From JBOGED01 sp050743205 (GTDB lineage: Bacteria; Actinomycetota; Nitriliruptoria; Euzebyales; Egibacteraceae), in NCBI GenBank assembly GCA_050743205.1, contig JBOGEA010000047.1, positions 1 to 22,278 of the forward strand: a stretch of 22,278 nt of DNA. The letters run 5' to 3'. The position numbers were made by a program, and so were the translations under genes. The notes below the pieces were generated by a model. That model saw only the letters and a program-made list of their open reading frames with translations. It was not told the origin of the DNA and searched no databases. Each line of letters opens with the position of its first letter. Positions within the stretch are counted from its first letter, which is position 1. Positions 1 to 7,213 of this stretch are shown here, in pieces.

Positions 1-172
1 GGATCGAGTCTGTTGCAGAATCAATGGGAGTGGCTCTCCAGGAATGGCTGAGTGCCGCGGGCCGTGGGCGCCTTTTGGGCCAGCCGCACTGCAGGTTTCC
101 TCCGTATTCGGAGGAAACCTGCATCTTTGGCTCGAGCGCCCCGACTGGAGGGCCCGTGAGATTTTGCAACAC
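1..172. repeat. MITE-like dispersed repeat, copy A
   Basis: This non-coding element has ends that read as imperfect terminal inverted repeats. The left end carries CTGTTGCAGAATCA (10-23). The right end, read in reverse complement, carries TGTTGCAAAATCTCACGGGC (152-171). The outermost GGATCGAGT at 1-9 is mirrored by ACTCGATCC at 171-179, so the repeat may extend slightly or begin outside the window. A second copy lies at 15351-15579, sharing the long stretch GGGAGTGGCTCTC..AGGAATGGCTGAGTGCCGCGGGCC with few changes, and a lone end lies at 9197-9240. There is no transposase inside, so mobilisation would have to be in trans. The MITE label is inference from structure. Confidence 0.6.
91..122. repeat. 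Perfect 14-bp hairpin inside MITE-like copy A
   Basis: The sequence GCAGGTTTCCTCCG (91-104), loop TATT, and its exact reverse complement (109-122) form a perfect 14-bp stem. A hairpin of the same architecture (14-bp arms, 4-nt loop, similar arm sequence) occurs at 12914-12945. In the second MITE-like copy the corresponding palindrome is degenerate. Confidence 0.8.
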
Positions 173-263
173 TCGATCCGACGGAAAGCTGTGGTCGAGC
201 CGCCGTCTCGCCGTGTTGACCCGCGGGTTTCCGTCAGATCCGACGGAAAGCTGTAGTCGAGCT
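173..263. repeat. Direct repeats of a GACGGAAAGCTG motif with an inverted copy
   Basis: CGATCCGACGGAAAGCTG-type sequence followed by TRGTCGAGC occurs at about 174-200 and again at about 237-262. Between them, TTTCCGTC (228-235) pairs with GACGGAAA (242-249) across a 6-nt spacer. The same motif in the opposite orientation is present at 9197-9211, next to the lone MITE end. The block lies upstream of the gene starting at 322, so it could also affect that gene's promoter, but no promoter can be defined here. Confidence 0.6.
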
Positions 264-321
264 CCCGGCCGGCGACACCGCACCGATAAGCGCACCGTGT
301 CAGGAGATCTGGAGTCATCGC

Positions 322-1818
322 ATGCGTCGTGGGACGGCAGCGTCAGAGGCAGCGTCTGCCCAGGCAATCCCTGGCGGGGTGTCCGTCAGCCTTTCGGAGC
401 GTCCGAAGATCGCGGTTGTGGAGGTCGGCGGTCCCGCTTCGGGCCGCGATGGGGTCGTAGTCTGCTGCCCGAATCGCAACCGGTACGTTCGGATCCAAGG
501 ACCACAATGGGCTTTTCTCCGCAGCCTCGACGGCCGCCGCACGATCGCCGAGTTGGAGCAGGACTTCGAGGGACTGCCTCGCGGCATGGTCCGGCCGCTG
601 CTGTTGCGGTTCGCGGAGCTCGGGCTGCTCGAGAACGCAGCCGAGGACACAAGCCGACCCAGAAACCGCCGGCTGCGGGTGGCTCAAACTGGTGTCATAC
701 AGCTGACCCTTCTCGATCCTGAAAAACTGCTGAACAGACTCACCCGGCTCATCCGGCTGCTCGGCAGCCCCGCCGGACGGGTTGCGTCCGCCCTGGTCGC
801 AGCGGTCGGACTGTGCTCAATGGTCATCCACGCCCGACTGGCCTGGATCGCCCCGCAGCAGCTGAGGGATCCAGCGTGGGCGGCAGCGCTCGCCGCCGCC
901 GTGTTCCTCGCCTGCGTGCTCCATGAGCTGGGACACGCGTTCGCAGTGAAATATTACGGCGGCCGGGTTCGCCGGATGGGTTTGATGCTGCTCTATCTCA
1001 TGCCCGCGATGTTTTGCGACACCAGCGATGCATGGCGCTTTCCGCGCAACCGTCAACGCGCGGTCGTGGCCGCGGCGGGCATCTGGGTCCAGATGGTGCT
1101 GGCGGGGTTGGCGCTGATCGCGCTGTGGCTGCCACTGAACCCCGAAATGGCGGCGTGGCTGTGGCTCTTCGCGCTCATCAATATCGGTCTTTGCATGATG
1201 AACCTCTTTCCTTTTGTCAAACTCGACGGCTACTGGATCCTCGTCGCGCTGACCGATATGCCGAACCTGCGTTCTTGCGCCCTCGACTGTCTGCGGCGCA
1301 AGACGCTGCGTCTGGTCACCGGGATCGCGCAGCCGCAGCCGCAGCCGCAGCCGCCGCCACCGGCGCACCCGGTCCTTACCATGATGTTCGGACTCGGCTG
1401 CCTGCTGCTCCCACCACTGCTGATCGCGGCTGTGCTGATCGATTATCAGCACGCGCTCCTGCGGTATGGGCGGGTCGGCGCCGCCGCATGGCTCATCTTG
1501 GCGGGAAACGTGCTCGCCATCCCGCGCAAAGGGTTGTTTCGCATGGTGCGCTCGGCTCGTGGCTGGCCACGCTCGGCCCGGTTGCGCGCAGGGCTCGTCG
1601 GTGGGACCACCGCGCTCATCGTCACGGGCGCGCTCGCCCTGATCCAGATTCCCCTGACCGCCCAGGCGCGATATGAGGTGAGCGACGCGGGGGGAATCAC
1701 GGCCATGCTGCCAGAGGAAGCCGGCCAACGGCTGGGCCCTGGCGACCGCACGGCCACCGTGCCGGTCTGGTTCTGGACCACCTACCTGCATCCGGCCTTG
1801 TCCACCTTTTGGAGATGA
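322..1818 (+). CDS. PqqD-like domain / M50 intramembrane zinc metalloprotease
   Basis: This is a membrane-embedded site-2-type protease, predicted to cut a peptide or transmembrane substrate within or near the membrane. The M50 signature HELGH is at residues 201-205 inside a hydrophobic helix, and the second metal-ligand motif LDGYW is at 301-305. Several further hydrophobic segments follow (about 365-385, 390-405, 425-440). Residues about 45-105 (PNRNRYVRIQG through FAELGLL) resemble the PqqD-like winged helix that presents RiPP precursors to modifying enzymes. This architecture is known from 'putative peptide zinc metalloproteases', including some in RiPP clusters. ATG at 322 is preceded by GGAG at 311-314. 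A Gln-Pro/Pro stretch (AQPQPQPQPPPP) comes from four CAGCCG hexamers at 1330-1353, in a loop likely to vary in length. The next gene follows after 51 nt on the same strand, so an operon is likely. Substrate unknown. Confidence 0.82.
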   Translation: MRRGTAASEAASAQAIPGGVSVSLSERPKIAVVEVGGPASGRDGVVVCCPNRNRYVRIQGPQWAFLRSLDGRRTIAELEQDFEGLPRGMVRPLLLRFAELGLLENAAEDTSRPRNRRLRVAQTGVIQLTLLDPEKLLNRLTRLIRLLGSPAGRVASALVAAVGLCSMVIHARLAWIAPQQLRDPAWAAALAAAVFLACVLHELGHAFAVKYYGGRVRRMGLMLLYLMPAMFCDTSDAWRFPRNRQRAVVAAAGIWVQMVLAGLALIALWLPLNPEMAAWLWLFALINIGLCMMNLFPFVKLDGYWILVALTDMPNLRSCALDCLRRKTLRLVTGIAQPQPQPQPPPPAHPVLTMMFGLGCLLLPPLLIAAVLIDYQHALLRYGRVGAAAWLILAGNVLAIPRKGLFRMVRSARGWPRSARLRAGLVGGTTALIVTGALALIQIPLTAQARYEVSDAGGITAMLPEEAGQRLGPGDRTATVPVWFWTTYLHPALSTFWR

Positions 1819-1869
1819 GAGCGCTCACCGACAACTCGTTCAAAGAAGAGCCCGTTAAAGGAAACCCCT

Positions 1870-2373
1870 GTGAAACTGAATGCTGTCACCGCAGCCGCGT
1901 TCTTGATTCTGACCGTCCTCGTGCTCGGTGCCGTCGCGTGGGTGGGTTTGGCTGGCTCGTCCCCACGGACAACGTCGGTGGTGGCCACCGAAGACGTTGC
2001 CCGCGACACGGTGGCGCCATCAGCCCCCCAGCCGCCGCCCAGCGATCCCGCGCCATCTCAGTTGCGGTCAGCCGTCACCGCTCCCCCCCTGCCCGAGCCC
2101 GAGCCCGCCGCCCCGGTCTCACCGTCGCCGAGTTCGCCCGGACGCATCCGCGGGCTCCATGTGCTGTGCCCAACAGAGGAGGGCGGCTTCGCGCACCTGC
2201 TGCTCACCGCTGACACGTATTACAAAGCCGTCACACCCGAGGAGGAGGCACGCCTCACCACCCTGCTCGGCCCACCGGTCACCAACGTCGATCCCGCCCT
2301 GCTGCCACCGATGTCCGCCATGTCGGTAACCGACGCACTAGAACTGACGGCTTTGAGCTCTCCCTCAAACTGA
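1870..2373 (+). CDS. Membrane-anchored Pro-rich protein, unknown function
   Basis: A 167-residue protein I do not recognise. Residues about 5-27 (AVTAAAFLILTVLVLGAVAW...) form one hydrophobic segment, a signal anchor or uncleaved signal peptide. Residues about 38-93 are a Pro/Ala/Ser-rich linker of the kind that spans cell wall or periplasm. The last about 75 residues are a small domain with a single Cys (VLCPTEEGG), an acidic EEEAR stretch and a Pro/Met-rich tail. The start is GTG at 1870, preceded by AAAGGA at 1857-1862. It lies 51 nt after the M50 protease gene, so it is probably co-transcribed. It is a reasonable candidate substrate or partner of that protease because its single transmembrane segment is the type of target such enzymes cut; that is inference. 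The stop codon is immediately followed by the ATG of a 37-codon ORF. Confidence 0.65.
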   Translation: MKLNAVTAAAFLILTVLVLGAVAWVGLAGSSPRTTSVVATEDVARDTVAPSAPQPPPSDPAPSQLRSAVTAPPLPEPEPAAPVSPSPSSPGRIRGLHVLCPTEEGGFAHLLLTADTYYKAVTPEEEARLTTLLGPPVTNVDPALLPPMSAMSVTDALELTALSSPSN

Positions 2374-2487
2374 ATGTTTCGGGCGAAGCATAATGCTGTG
2401 GCTCTGGAGTCACACACCAGGAATAACACCCACACGCCAACAATCAGGAACCCGTGCTATACCGCCTGCCGCGCCACGATATCATGA
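2374..2487 (+). CDS. Possible 37-residue small ORF, Cys/Thr/Ser-rich C-terminus
   Basis: An ATG directly abuts the TGA of the anchored-protein gene (TGAATG), which would allow translational coupling, and opens a 37-codon frame. The product begins MFRAKHNAVALESH and ends CYTACRATIS, with two Cys and several Thr/Ser near the C-terminus. This shape resembles a RiPP precursor (leader then core), and a PqqD-M50 gene lies just upstream. Against it: there is no clear Shine-Dalgarno, GC at third positions is only about 65%, and no RiPP-modifying enzyme (radical SAM, LanM, YcaO) is in the window. A second overlapping frame (2393-2491, 32 codons) is about equally open. Existence and role are both uncertain. 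Confidence 0.3.
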   Translation: MFRAKHNAVALESHTRNNTHTPTIRNPCYTACRATIS

Positions 2488-2673
2488 ATAGTTACAAAGA
2501 GTCCCTGGCGCTGCTGGGTCGATTCAAGCCGTGCGTCAGCAGACTGACTGAGCCGACCGCAACTTTAAGGCTATTTTCAGCGCTGCTTCAGTAGCTGGTG
2601 CTGTAATAATGCCACGAACGGACGGGCTCGAAGTCAATGGTTCATTCGAAGACGTTCTTGGTGAGGAGTGCAA
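2488..2673 (+). other. Lower-GC intergenic region upstream of the LuxR-type gene
   Basis: This stretch is visibly more AT-rich than its surroundings (for example TTTAAGGCTATTTTCAGC and GTAATAATGCC). It probably carries the promoter of the regulator at 2674. TAATAAT near 2605-2611 could be a -10 element, but no convincing -35 sits at the right distance. The Shine-Dalgarno GAGGAG is at 2663-2668. No other feature is seen. Confidence 0.35.
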
Positions 2674-3309
2674 ATGTTGACGAGTGTGGCAGTCAGGACT
2701 CGCGTGGCTTTGGTTGACGATCTGCCCTCCTTCCGCCTGGGTCTGGCGGCCGCATGCTCGCGCGCCGGACTCACCGTAGAAGAACCTGAGCACTTAGGCT
2801 CGTGGGCCCAACATCGTGACACCGCCGCGATCGTCACGCTCGGCCGGTGCGGTGGGTGGGCAGCGCTGCGGACGATCCGAAGATCTTCCCCCACGACCGT
2901 TGTGCTCGGGCTGCTGCCCTGCTTCGACGTCGCATCGTGTCGCGAAGCGCTGGAGGCGGGCGCTACTGCCGTGGCGCCTCACGACAGCGACCCTGACCAC
3001 CTTGTGTCCACATTGGTCACTGCCGTGCATGGCAAGGTGGTCCTGCCGGTCGAGTTCGTCACCACGCTGGTCGAGCGGCTGCATACCCGCGGCGCCGAGC
3101 GTGCGGCCATGCTCAGCGAGCTCGATCTCGAGCTGCTGCGCCTGCTGAACAAGGGCGAAACAGTGACCGCGATCGCGCACAAACTGCACATGGCGCCGCG
3201 CACAGTGGACCGCCGCCTGCAGAATATGTATCTCCGCATGGGTGTTCGGACCCGCTTGCAAGCCATCGCGTGGGCAGCCTACTGGCGCGTCCTCCAACCC
3301 TGGTCCTGA
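2674..3309 (+). CDS. Atypical LuxR/NarL-type transcriptional regulator
   Basis: A 211-residue DNA-binding regulator. The C-terminal part (about 148-205: LSELDLELLRLLNKGETVTAIAHKL... RTVDRRLQNMYLRMGVRTRLQA) is a LuxR/NarL helix-turn-helix. The N-terminal part has the shape of a receiver domain and retains the acidic pair (VDD, residues 15-16). However, the position expected for the phospho-accepting Asp reads IVTLG (about 53-57), with no Asp, and the usual conserved Lys near AGATAVAPHD is absent. Phosphorylation control is therefore unlikely, and it may respond to a ligand or partner instead. ATG at 2674 is chosen because GAGGAG ends 5 nt before it; an in-frame GTG at 2668 would overlap that site. 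No histidine kinase is adjacent. The protease operon upstream is on the same strand and is a candidate target. Confidence 0.85.
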   Translation: MLTSVAVRTRVALVDDLPSFRLGLAAACSRAGLTVEEPEHLGSWAQHRDTAAIVTLGRCGGWAALRTIRRSSPTTVVLGLLPCFDVASCREALEAGATAVAPHDSDPDHLVSTLVTAVHGKVVLPVEFVTTLVERLHTRGAERAAMLSELDLELLRLLNKGETVTAIAHKLHMAPRTVDRRLQNMYLRMGVRTRLQAIAWAAYWRVLQPWS

Positions 3310-3353
3310 ACCCAACCCGTAAACCAACAACCAAGACGAAACCGGAAGCAATG

Positions 3354-3512
3354 ACCCCGCAGCGCGAGCGCGGGTTTGGGTGGCCCTTGCCGCCCAAACC
3401 CGCACAGCTTCACATACCCAAGGACGTGAGCAACGAGAGGGGGTCGCGTTGCGTCGGGTGAAGCGACCTAAAAGGGTGTGCGCGAGCGGAACCCGACGCA
3501 ACGCGACCCCTT
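3354..3512. repeat. Two-hairpin dispersed repeat, copy 1
   Basis: The first hairpin is at 3370-3403: arm GCGGGTTTGGGTGGC, loop CCTT, then an arm pairing over 15 bp with one G-T wobble. The second has arms at 3440-3459 and 3491-3510, a perfect 20-bp inverted repeat beginning GGGGTCGCGTTGCG, around a 31-nt centre containing GAAGCGACCTAAAAGG. The second copy, at 21005-21163, has the same two-hairpin order and nearly the same spacing (140 nt from first arm to last arm in both). Of the 69 nt at 3441-3509, 65 match it. This copy sits between the convergent ends of the LuxR-type and AfsR-like genes, where it could also stop transcription, although no T-run follows. Confidence 0.85.
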
Positions 3513-3544
3513 GGCCAGACCCCGGCACCGACCCCGGAGACATT

Positions 3545-6535
3545 TCACACAGGCGGTGGACGGGCCTCACAAAGGGCGAGAGCCGCGGCGATCGCGTCCT
3601 CTGCGCCCATCTTTTGCCCCGCTGCCCAGGCGGCGTCGAAAGCGTAGCCGCCAAGCTCTTGGCGGAGTTGGGCGACGTGTGCGGCAACGGCTCGGTCAAA
3701 GCTTGGATTGCCTCGCGTTCCGGCGGCGCATTGGATGGAGTCACCCGCCGCGATCAGCCGCGCGGCCTGTTCAGGATCTGCACGTAAGGCGACGAGAGGA
3801 GCGAGCCCTTTGAGGCAATAGACCACTTCGTAGGTTCCCCCAAGCTGGCGGGCGAATGGCAGCACATCACGAGTGATCTGCGCTGCGGCATCCTCATCGT
3901 GCTGCATCATGGCCACCAATCCCAAGGCAAGCAGGGCTTTCACTGTTATGAGCACGTCCCTGCGTGACCTGGCGACGTTGAGTGCCTGCTCTGCCTGATG
4001 TTTCGCCTCAGTCGCACGGCCGAGGTCCGCGAGGACATGCGCCAGCCCCACGCGCCCCGCCATTTCGAGTTTCTCGGTGCCCCAGCGAGCGGCTAGCTCC
4101 AACTCCTCTTCGAACAGACCCTGGGCTCGCCGCAGGTCACCGCCCCACCGTGCGGCGTTGGCCGCCCAATCCAGTACCCGCACCAGTCCAGGGTCACCCT
4201 GTTGCCTCGCAATCGCGAGCGCGTCGTCGACCCGCGATTGGCTGGCCACGATCTCACCCCCGGACCGCAGGGTGTCTGAAAGCAGACTCAACGAAGTGAC
4301 AACGCCTTCGAGGTCGCCCAGTTCCTGGAAAAGCGTGAGGGAGTCCTCAAGCAGCCCCACCGCCTGCTGATAGTCGTCCTGGAGAGAAAGGAGAGATCCC
4401 GCCACGGCACAGACCCGCCCTCGCGTGTCGGGACTCAGCTCTGGGTTGCTCAAGCTTTCGCAGAGCCACATGCGCCCCTCTGCCACCTGCCCAGTCATGG
4501 TCCAGAAGCGGCGGAGCGCCACCGCGACCCTGCCCGCGAGTTCCGCCTGGCCGTGGTTGAGCAGCGCCGTGTGTGCGATGCGCAGGTTGGGCTGCTCCAT
4601 GATCAGCTCGGCGAGCGCCATCGGGGCCTCGGGTCCCTCCAGCCTGACTCTGGAGCCCTGAGCCAGCGCCGCGTAAAAGTGGGCGTGGCGATGTCGCAGC
4701 GTGTCAGCCTCCCCGCTGGCCTGCAACCGCTCCAGCGCGTACTCACGAACGGTGTGCGGCATCCGGAAGCGGATCTGGCCATCGACGTGAGTGCGGTAGA
4801 CGAGGCTCTGATCCACCAGCACGGCCAACCCGCCGAGCACATCGCCGCGGTCGTCGCCCTTCTCGCCGCAGATCTCCTCGGCGGCGTGCAGGCCCCATCC
4901 CCCCATGAACACCGCGAGCCGAGCGAAGAGCCGCTGCACGGCAGGGGACAGCAGGTCGTGGCTCCAGTCCAGCGTGGCGCGCAGGGTGCGCTGCCTCACG
5001 GGAACGTCCCGATGGCCCCCCGTCAGCCACTCCAGGCGACGGTGCAACCGATCCAGCATCGCTTGTGGCGACAGCAGCTTGACGCGGGCCGCGGCAAGCT
5101 CGATGGCCAGCGGCAGCCCGTCCAGGCCGATGCAGATCTGCGCGATGGCCTGGGCGACACCGCCGTCCGCCAGCGAGAAGTCACGGTCGACTGCCTGCGC
5201 GCGCGCGGCGAACAGCTCGACGGACTCACAGCGATACAGCTGATCGGGGTCAGAGAAGCCAGCGGGGTCAGGCAGGGTCAGTGGGGGGACCACCAGCTCG
5301 TGCTCGCCCGCAATGTGCAGCGGTGCGCGGCTGGTCACGAGCAGCTTGAGCTGGCGAGTCCCGGCCAGCAGCGCCGCCAGGTCATTCGCCCCTCCGAGGA
5401 GATGCTCGAAACTGTCGAGCAAGAGCAGCATCCGGCTGTCGGCGAGATGGCGGCACAGCGTCTCGACACGACGCTGACCGGCTGGCTCGTGGACTCCAAG
5501 GCTGGTCGCGATGGTTGGCAGGACATGCTTTGGATCGGTCTCGGTGCTCAGCGAAACGAACAGGACACCGTCGGGGAAGTCGCTGGCCAGCTGCCTTGCC
5601 GCCTCCAGCGCCAGGCGGGTCTTGCCCGCGCCGCCAGTGCCGGTCAGGGTCAGCAGCCGCACGTCCGGCCGGCGCAGCGCGGTCCTGGCGACCAGCAGCG
5701 TCGACTGGCGACCCACCAACGGCGTCGGGGGGCTGGGGAGCCGCCGGTGCTGGGATGACGGCCCGCTGAAGGACGGGCCCAACGAGGCGTCCTGAGCGAG
5801 GATGGCCTGCTGACGGCTCTGGAGGGCAGGGCTGGGATCGAGACCGAGCTCGTCGGTCAGCCGGTCACGCGCTTGGCCGTAGGCCTCCAGCGCCTCGGCC
5901 TGCCGGCCTGACCGGTACAGCGCGACCATCAACTGGTCGAGGAAACGCTCGCGCAGTGGGTGCTCTGTTACGAGCGTCTTCAGCTCGCCGATCAGCTCGG
6001 CGTGGCGCCCGAGTGCCAGATCCGCCTCGATGCGCTCTTCGATCACTGCCAGGCGCTGCTCTTCGAGACACCCGATCTCGGACTGCAGGAGCGCTCCAAC
6101 GGCCAGGTCAGCCAGCGCTGGTCCCCGCCACAGCGCCAGCGCCTCGCGGAACCGGGCCGACGCCACCTCCGGGTCGGTGTCCATCGCTGTGCGCCCTTGG
6201 CCAGCGAGACGCTCGAAGCGGGCAAGGTCGAGCTCGTGGTGACCCAGCCGCAGCGCATAGCCGGGTGGCTGTGTCACGAGCAGCGTGCCGCGGGCACTGT
6301 GACCGTCCGCAGGCGTGAGGGTCTTCCGCAGATTGGCGATGTGGGCCTGGACGGTGTTCTTCGCTGTCCTGGGCGGCCGCAGGCCCCAGAGGTCGTCTAT
6401 GAGCCGCTCGACCGAGACGACCTCACCTGCGTGCAGCAGAAGGTGAGCAAGCAATGACCGCCGCTTGGTTCCTGCGACCGGCAGCTGCATGCCGTCCGCC
6501 CATATTTCAAGCGGCCCGAGGATTCGGAACTCCAT
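3545..6535 (-). CDS. AfsR/SARP-family transcriptional regulator (OmpR-type DBD, BTAD, NB-ARC-like ATPase, TPR)
   Basis: A 996-residue cytoplasmic regulator with the full AfsR-like layout. Residues about 1-95 form an OmpR/PhoB-type winged helix (MEFRILGPLEIW ... RRSLLAHLLLHAGEVV ... VQAHIANLRKTL). Residues about 100-250 form the bacterial transcriptional activator domain (ELGLDPSPAL at its end). An STAND-type ATPase follows, with Walker A GTGGAGKT at 299-306, Walker B LLLLDSFEHL around Asp374, and GLPLAIELAAARV further on. The last about 350 residues are TPR-like helical repeats. Proteins of this class couple nucleotide state to activation of secondary-metabolism or developmental genes. I chose the ATG at 6535, which gives the family-typical start MEFRILG, over an upstream in-frame start at 6577. 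It is convergent with the LuxR-type gene and divergent from the acetoacetyl-CoA synthetase gene. No biosynthetic cluster is visible nearby, so the target is unknown. Confidence 0.9.
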   Translation of the reverse strand: MEFRILGPLEIWADGMQLPVAGTKRRSLLAHLLLHAGEVVSVERLIDDLWGLRPPRTAKNTVQAHIANLRKTLTPADGHSARGTLLVTQPPGYALRLGHHELDLARFERLAGQGRTAMDTDPEVASARFREALALWRGPALADLAVGALLQSEIGCLEEQRLAVIEERIEADLALGRHAELIGELKTLVTEHPLRERFLDQLMVALYRSGRQAEALEAYGQARDRLTDELGLDPSPALQSRQQAILAQDASLGPSFSGPSSQHRRLPSPPTPLVGRQSTLLVARTALRRPDVRLLTLTGTGGAGKTRLALEAARQLASDFPDGVLFVSLSTETDPKHVLPTIATSLGVHEPAGQRRVETLCRHLADSRMLLLLDSFEHLLGGANDLAALLAGTRQLKLLVTSRAPLHIAGEHELVVPPLTLPDPAGFSDPDQLYRCESVELFAARAQAVDRDFSLADGGVAQAIAQICIGLDGLPLAIELAAARVKLLSPQAMLDRLHRRLEWLTGGHRDVPVRQRTLRATLDWSHDLLSPAVQRLFARLAVFMGGWGLHAAEEICGEKGDDRGDVLGGLAVLVDQSLVYRTHVDGQIRFRMPHTVREYALERLQASGEADTLRHRHAHFYAALAQGSRVRLEGPEAPMALAELIMEQPNLRIAHTALLNHGQAELAGRVAVALRRFWTMTGQVAEGRMWLCESLSNPELSPDTRGRVCAVAGSLLSLQDDYQQAVGLLEDSLTLFQELGDLEGVVTSLSLLSDTLRSGGEIVASQSRVDDALAIARQQGDPGLVRVLDWAANAARWGGDLRRAQGLFEEELELAARWGTEKLEMAGRVGLAHVLADLGRATEAKHQAEQALNVARSRRDVLITVKALLALGLVAMMQHDEDAAAQITRDVLPFARQLGGTYEVVYCLKGLAPLVALRADPEQAARLIAAGDSIQCAAGTRGNPSFDRAVAAHVAQLRQELGGYAFDAAWAAGQKMGAEDAIAAALALCEARPPPV

Positions 6536-6936
6536 CCGCCGACCGTCGTTCCCTCTCTCCGCTGGAGCTATCCCCACACATCCCGCTGATGACCCCTGAT
6601 CTGGCCCTCGACTTCATTATTGTGGAAGCGCTCCTCGTCAGACAAGGGGTAAGGCATCGCGGGCTACGCAACGACCCACCTGAACTAGTGATCGATGCAA
6701 AAGGCCCACAGCAGTCGTGGGTGGTGCATCTCGCCCCGTCACATCGTGACTTTCTCTGTGCGCTACGCTGTATATCCGTGCGTTCCGCTGAACACTTCAA
6801 TAAGGCGGGGATCACTCTGTCTACTCCCTCAGTACATACCGAACGTTCTGCGTAAGCCTTTGACTAGGCAGCCAACGGAAGAGTTCGGCCCCGAGTCGGA
6901 CGCGTGCGCACTGAGGGCTCCCAAGTCAGTGCCGTC
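6536..6936. other. Divergent intergenic region, no gene recognised
   Basis: This region separates the AfsR-like gene (leftward) from the acetoacetyl-CoA synthetase gene (rightward) and should contain at least the promoter of the former. It is more AT-rich than the flanking genes (for example CTTCATTATTGTGG near 6610 and GCTGTATATCC near 6768). I could not define a -35/-10 pair or an operator with confidence. No RNA gene or repeat was seen. Confidence 0.4.
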
Positions 6937-7212
6937 ATGCTCGTCTGCTCGTCACCGGCGGTCGTTCCCATCGTTGCGGCAGTACCGCCGGTACACGCTG
7001 CCGATCACTGGCTGGGCGACGTTGCGGACCGGAATGCCGCCTGGTGTGAGCCCTCTCTCCCTGCCGCCGTGGGCATGACCGCGGACGACGAGGTTGGCCG
7101 CCTCATCGGCGGCGCCGTGACGGGTGCTTTCGAGCCGAGGCGGCTGCGGCCCGAGGTGTTGTGGAGGGGAAAGGCGAGGACGGATCCTGATCCATACACC
7201 CGGTGTGCATAG
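6937..7212 (+). CDS. Possible small hypothetical protein upstream of acetoacetyl-CoA synthetase
   Basis: An open frame from ATG 6937 (or GTG 6904) ends with TAG at 7210-7212, one nucleotide before the ATG of the synthetase gene. That spacing would allow coupling. The product (MLVCSSPAVVPIVAAVPP... then an acidic and Arg-rich tail) matches nothing I recognise. Third-position GC is moderately high but lower than in the synthetase gene, and no good Shine-Dalgarno is seen. It may be a leader region that happens to be open. Confidence 0.25.
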   Translation: MLVCSSPAVVPIVAAVPPVHAADHWLGDVADRNAAWCEPSLPAAVGMTADDEVGRLIGGAVTGAFEPRRLRPEVLWRGKARTDPDPYTRCA

Positions 7213-7213
7213 G

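Noticed and set aside
3441..3509. Conserved peptide LLGRFTRRNAT encoded by both two-hairpin repeats on the minus strand
   Set aside because: The similarity is at nucleotide level across non-coding repeats; no start, Shine-Dalgarno or consistent frame beyond the repeat.
4553..5758. 401-codon plus-strand frame inside the AfsR-like gene
   Set aside because: It is a shadow frame in a very well supported 996-residue gene; composition is not protein-like.
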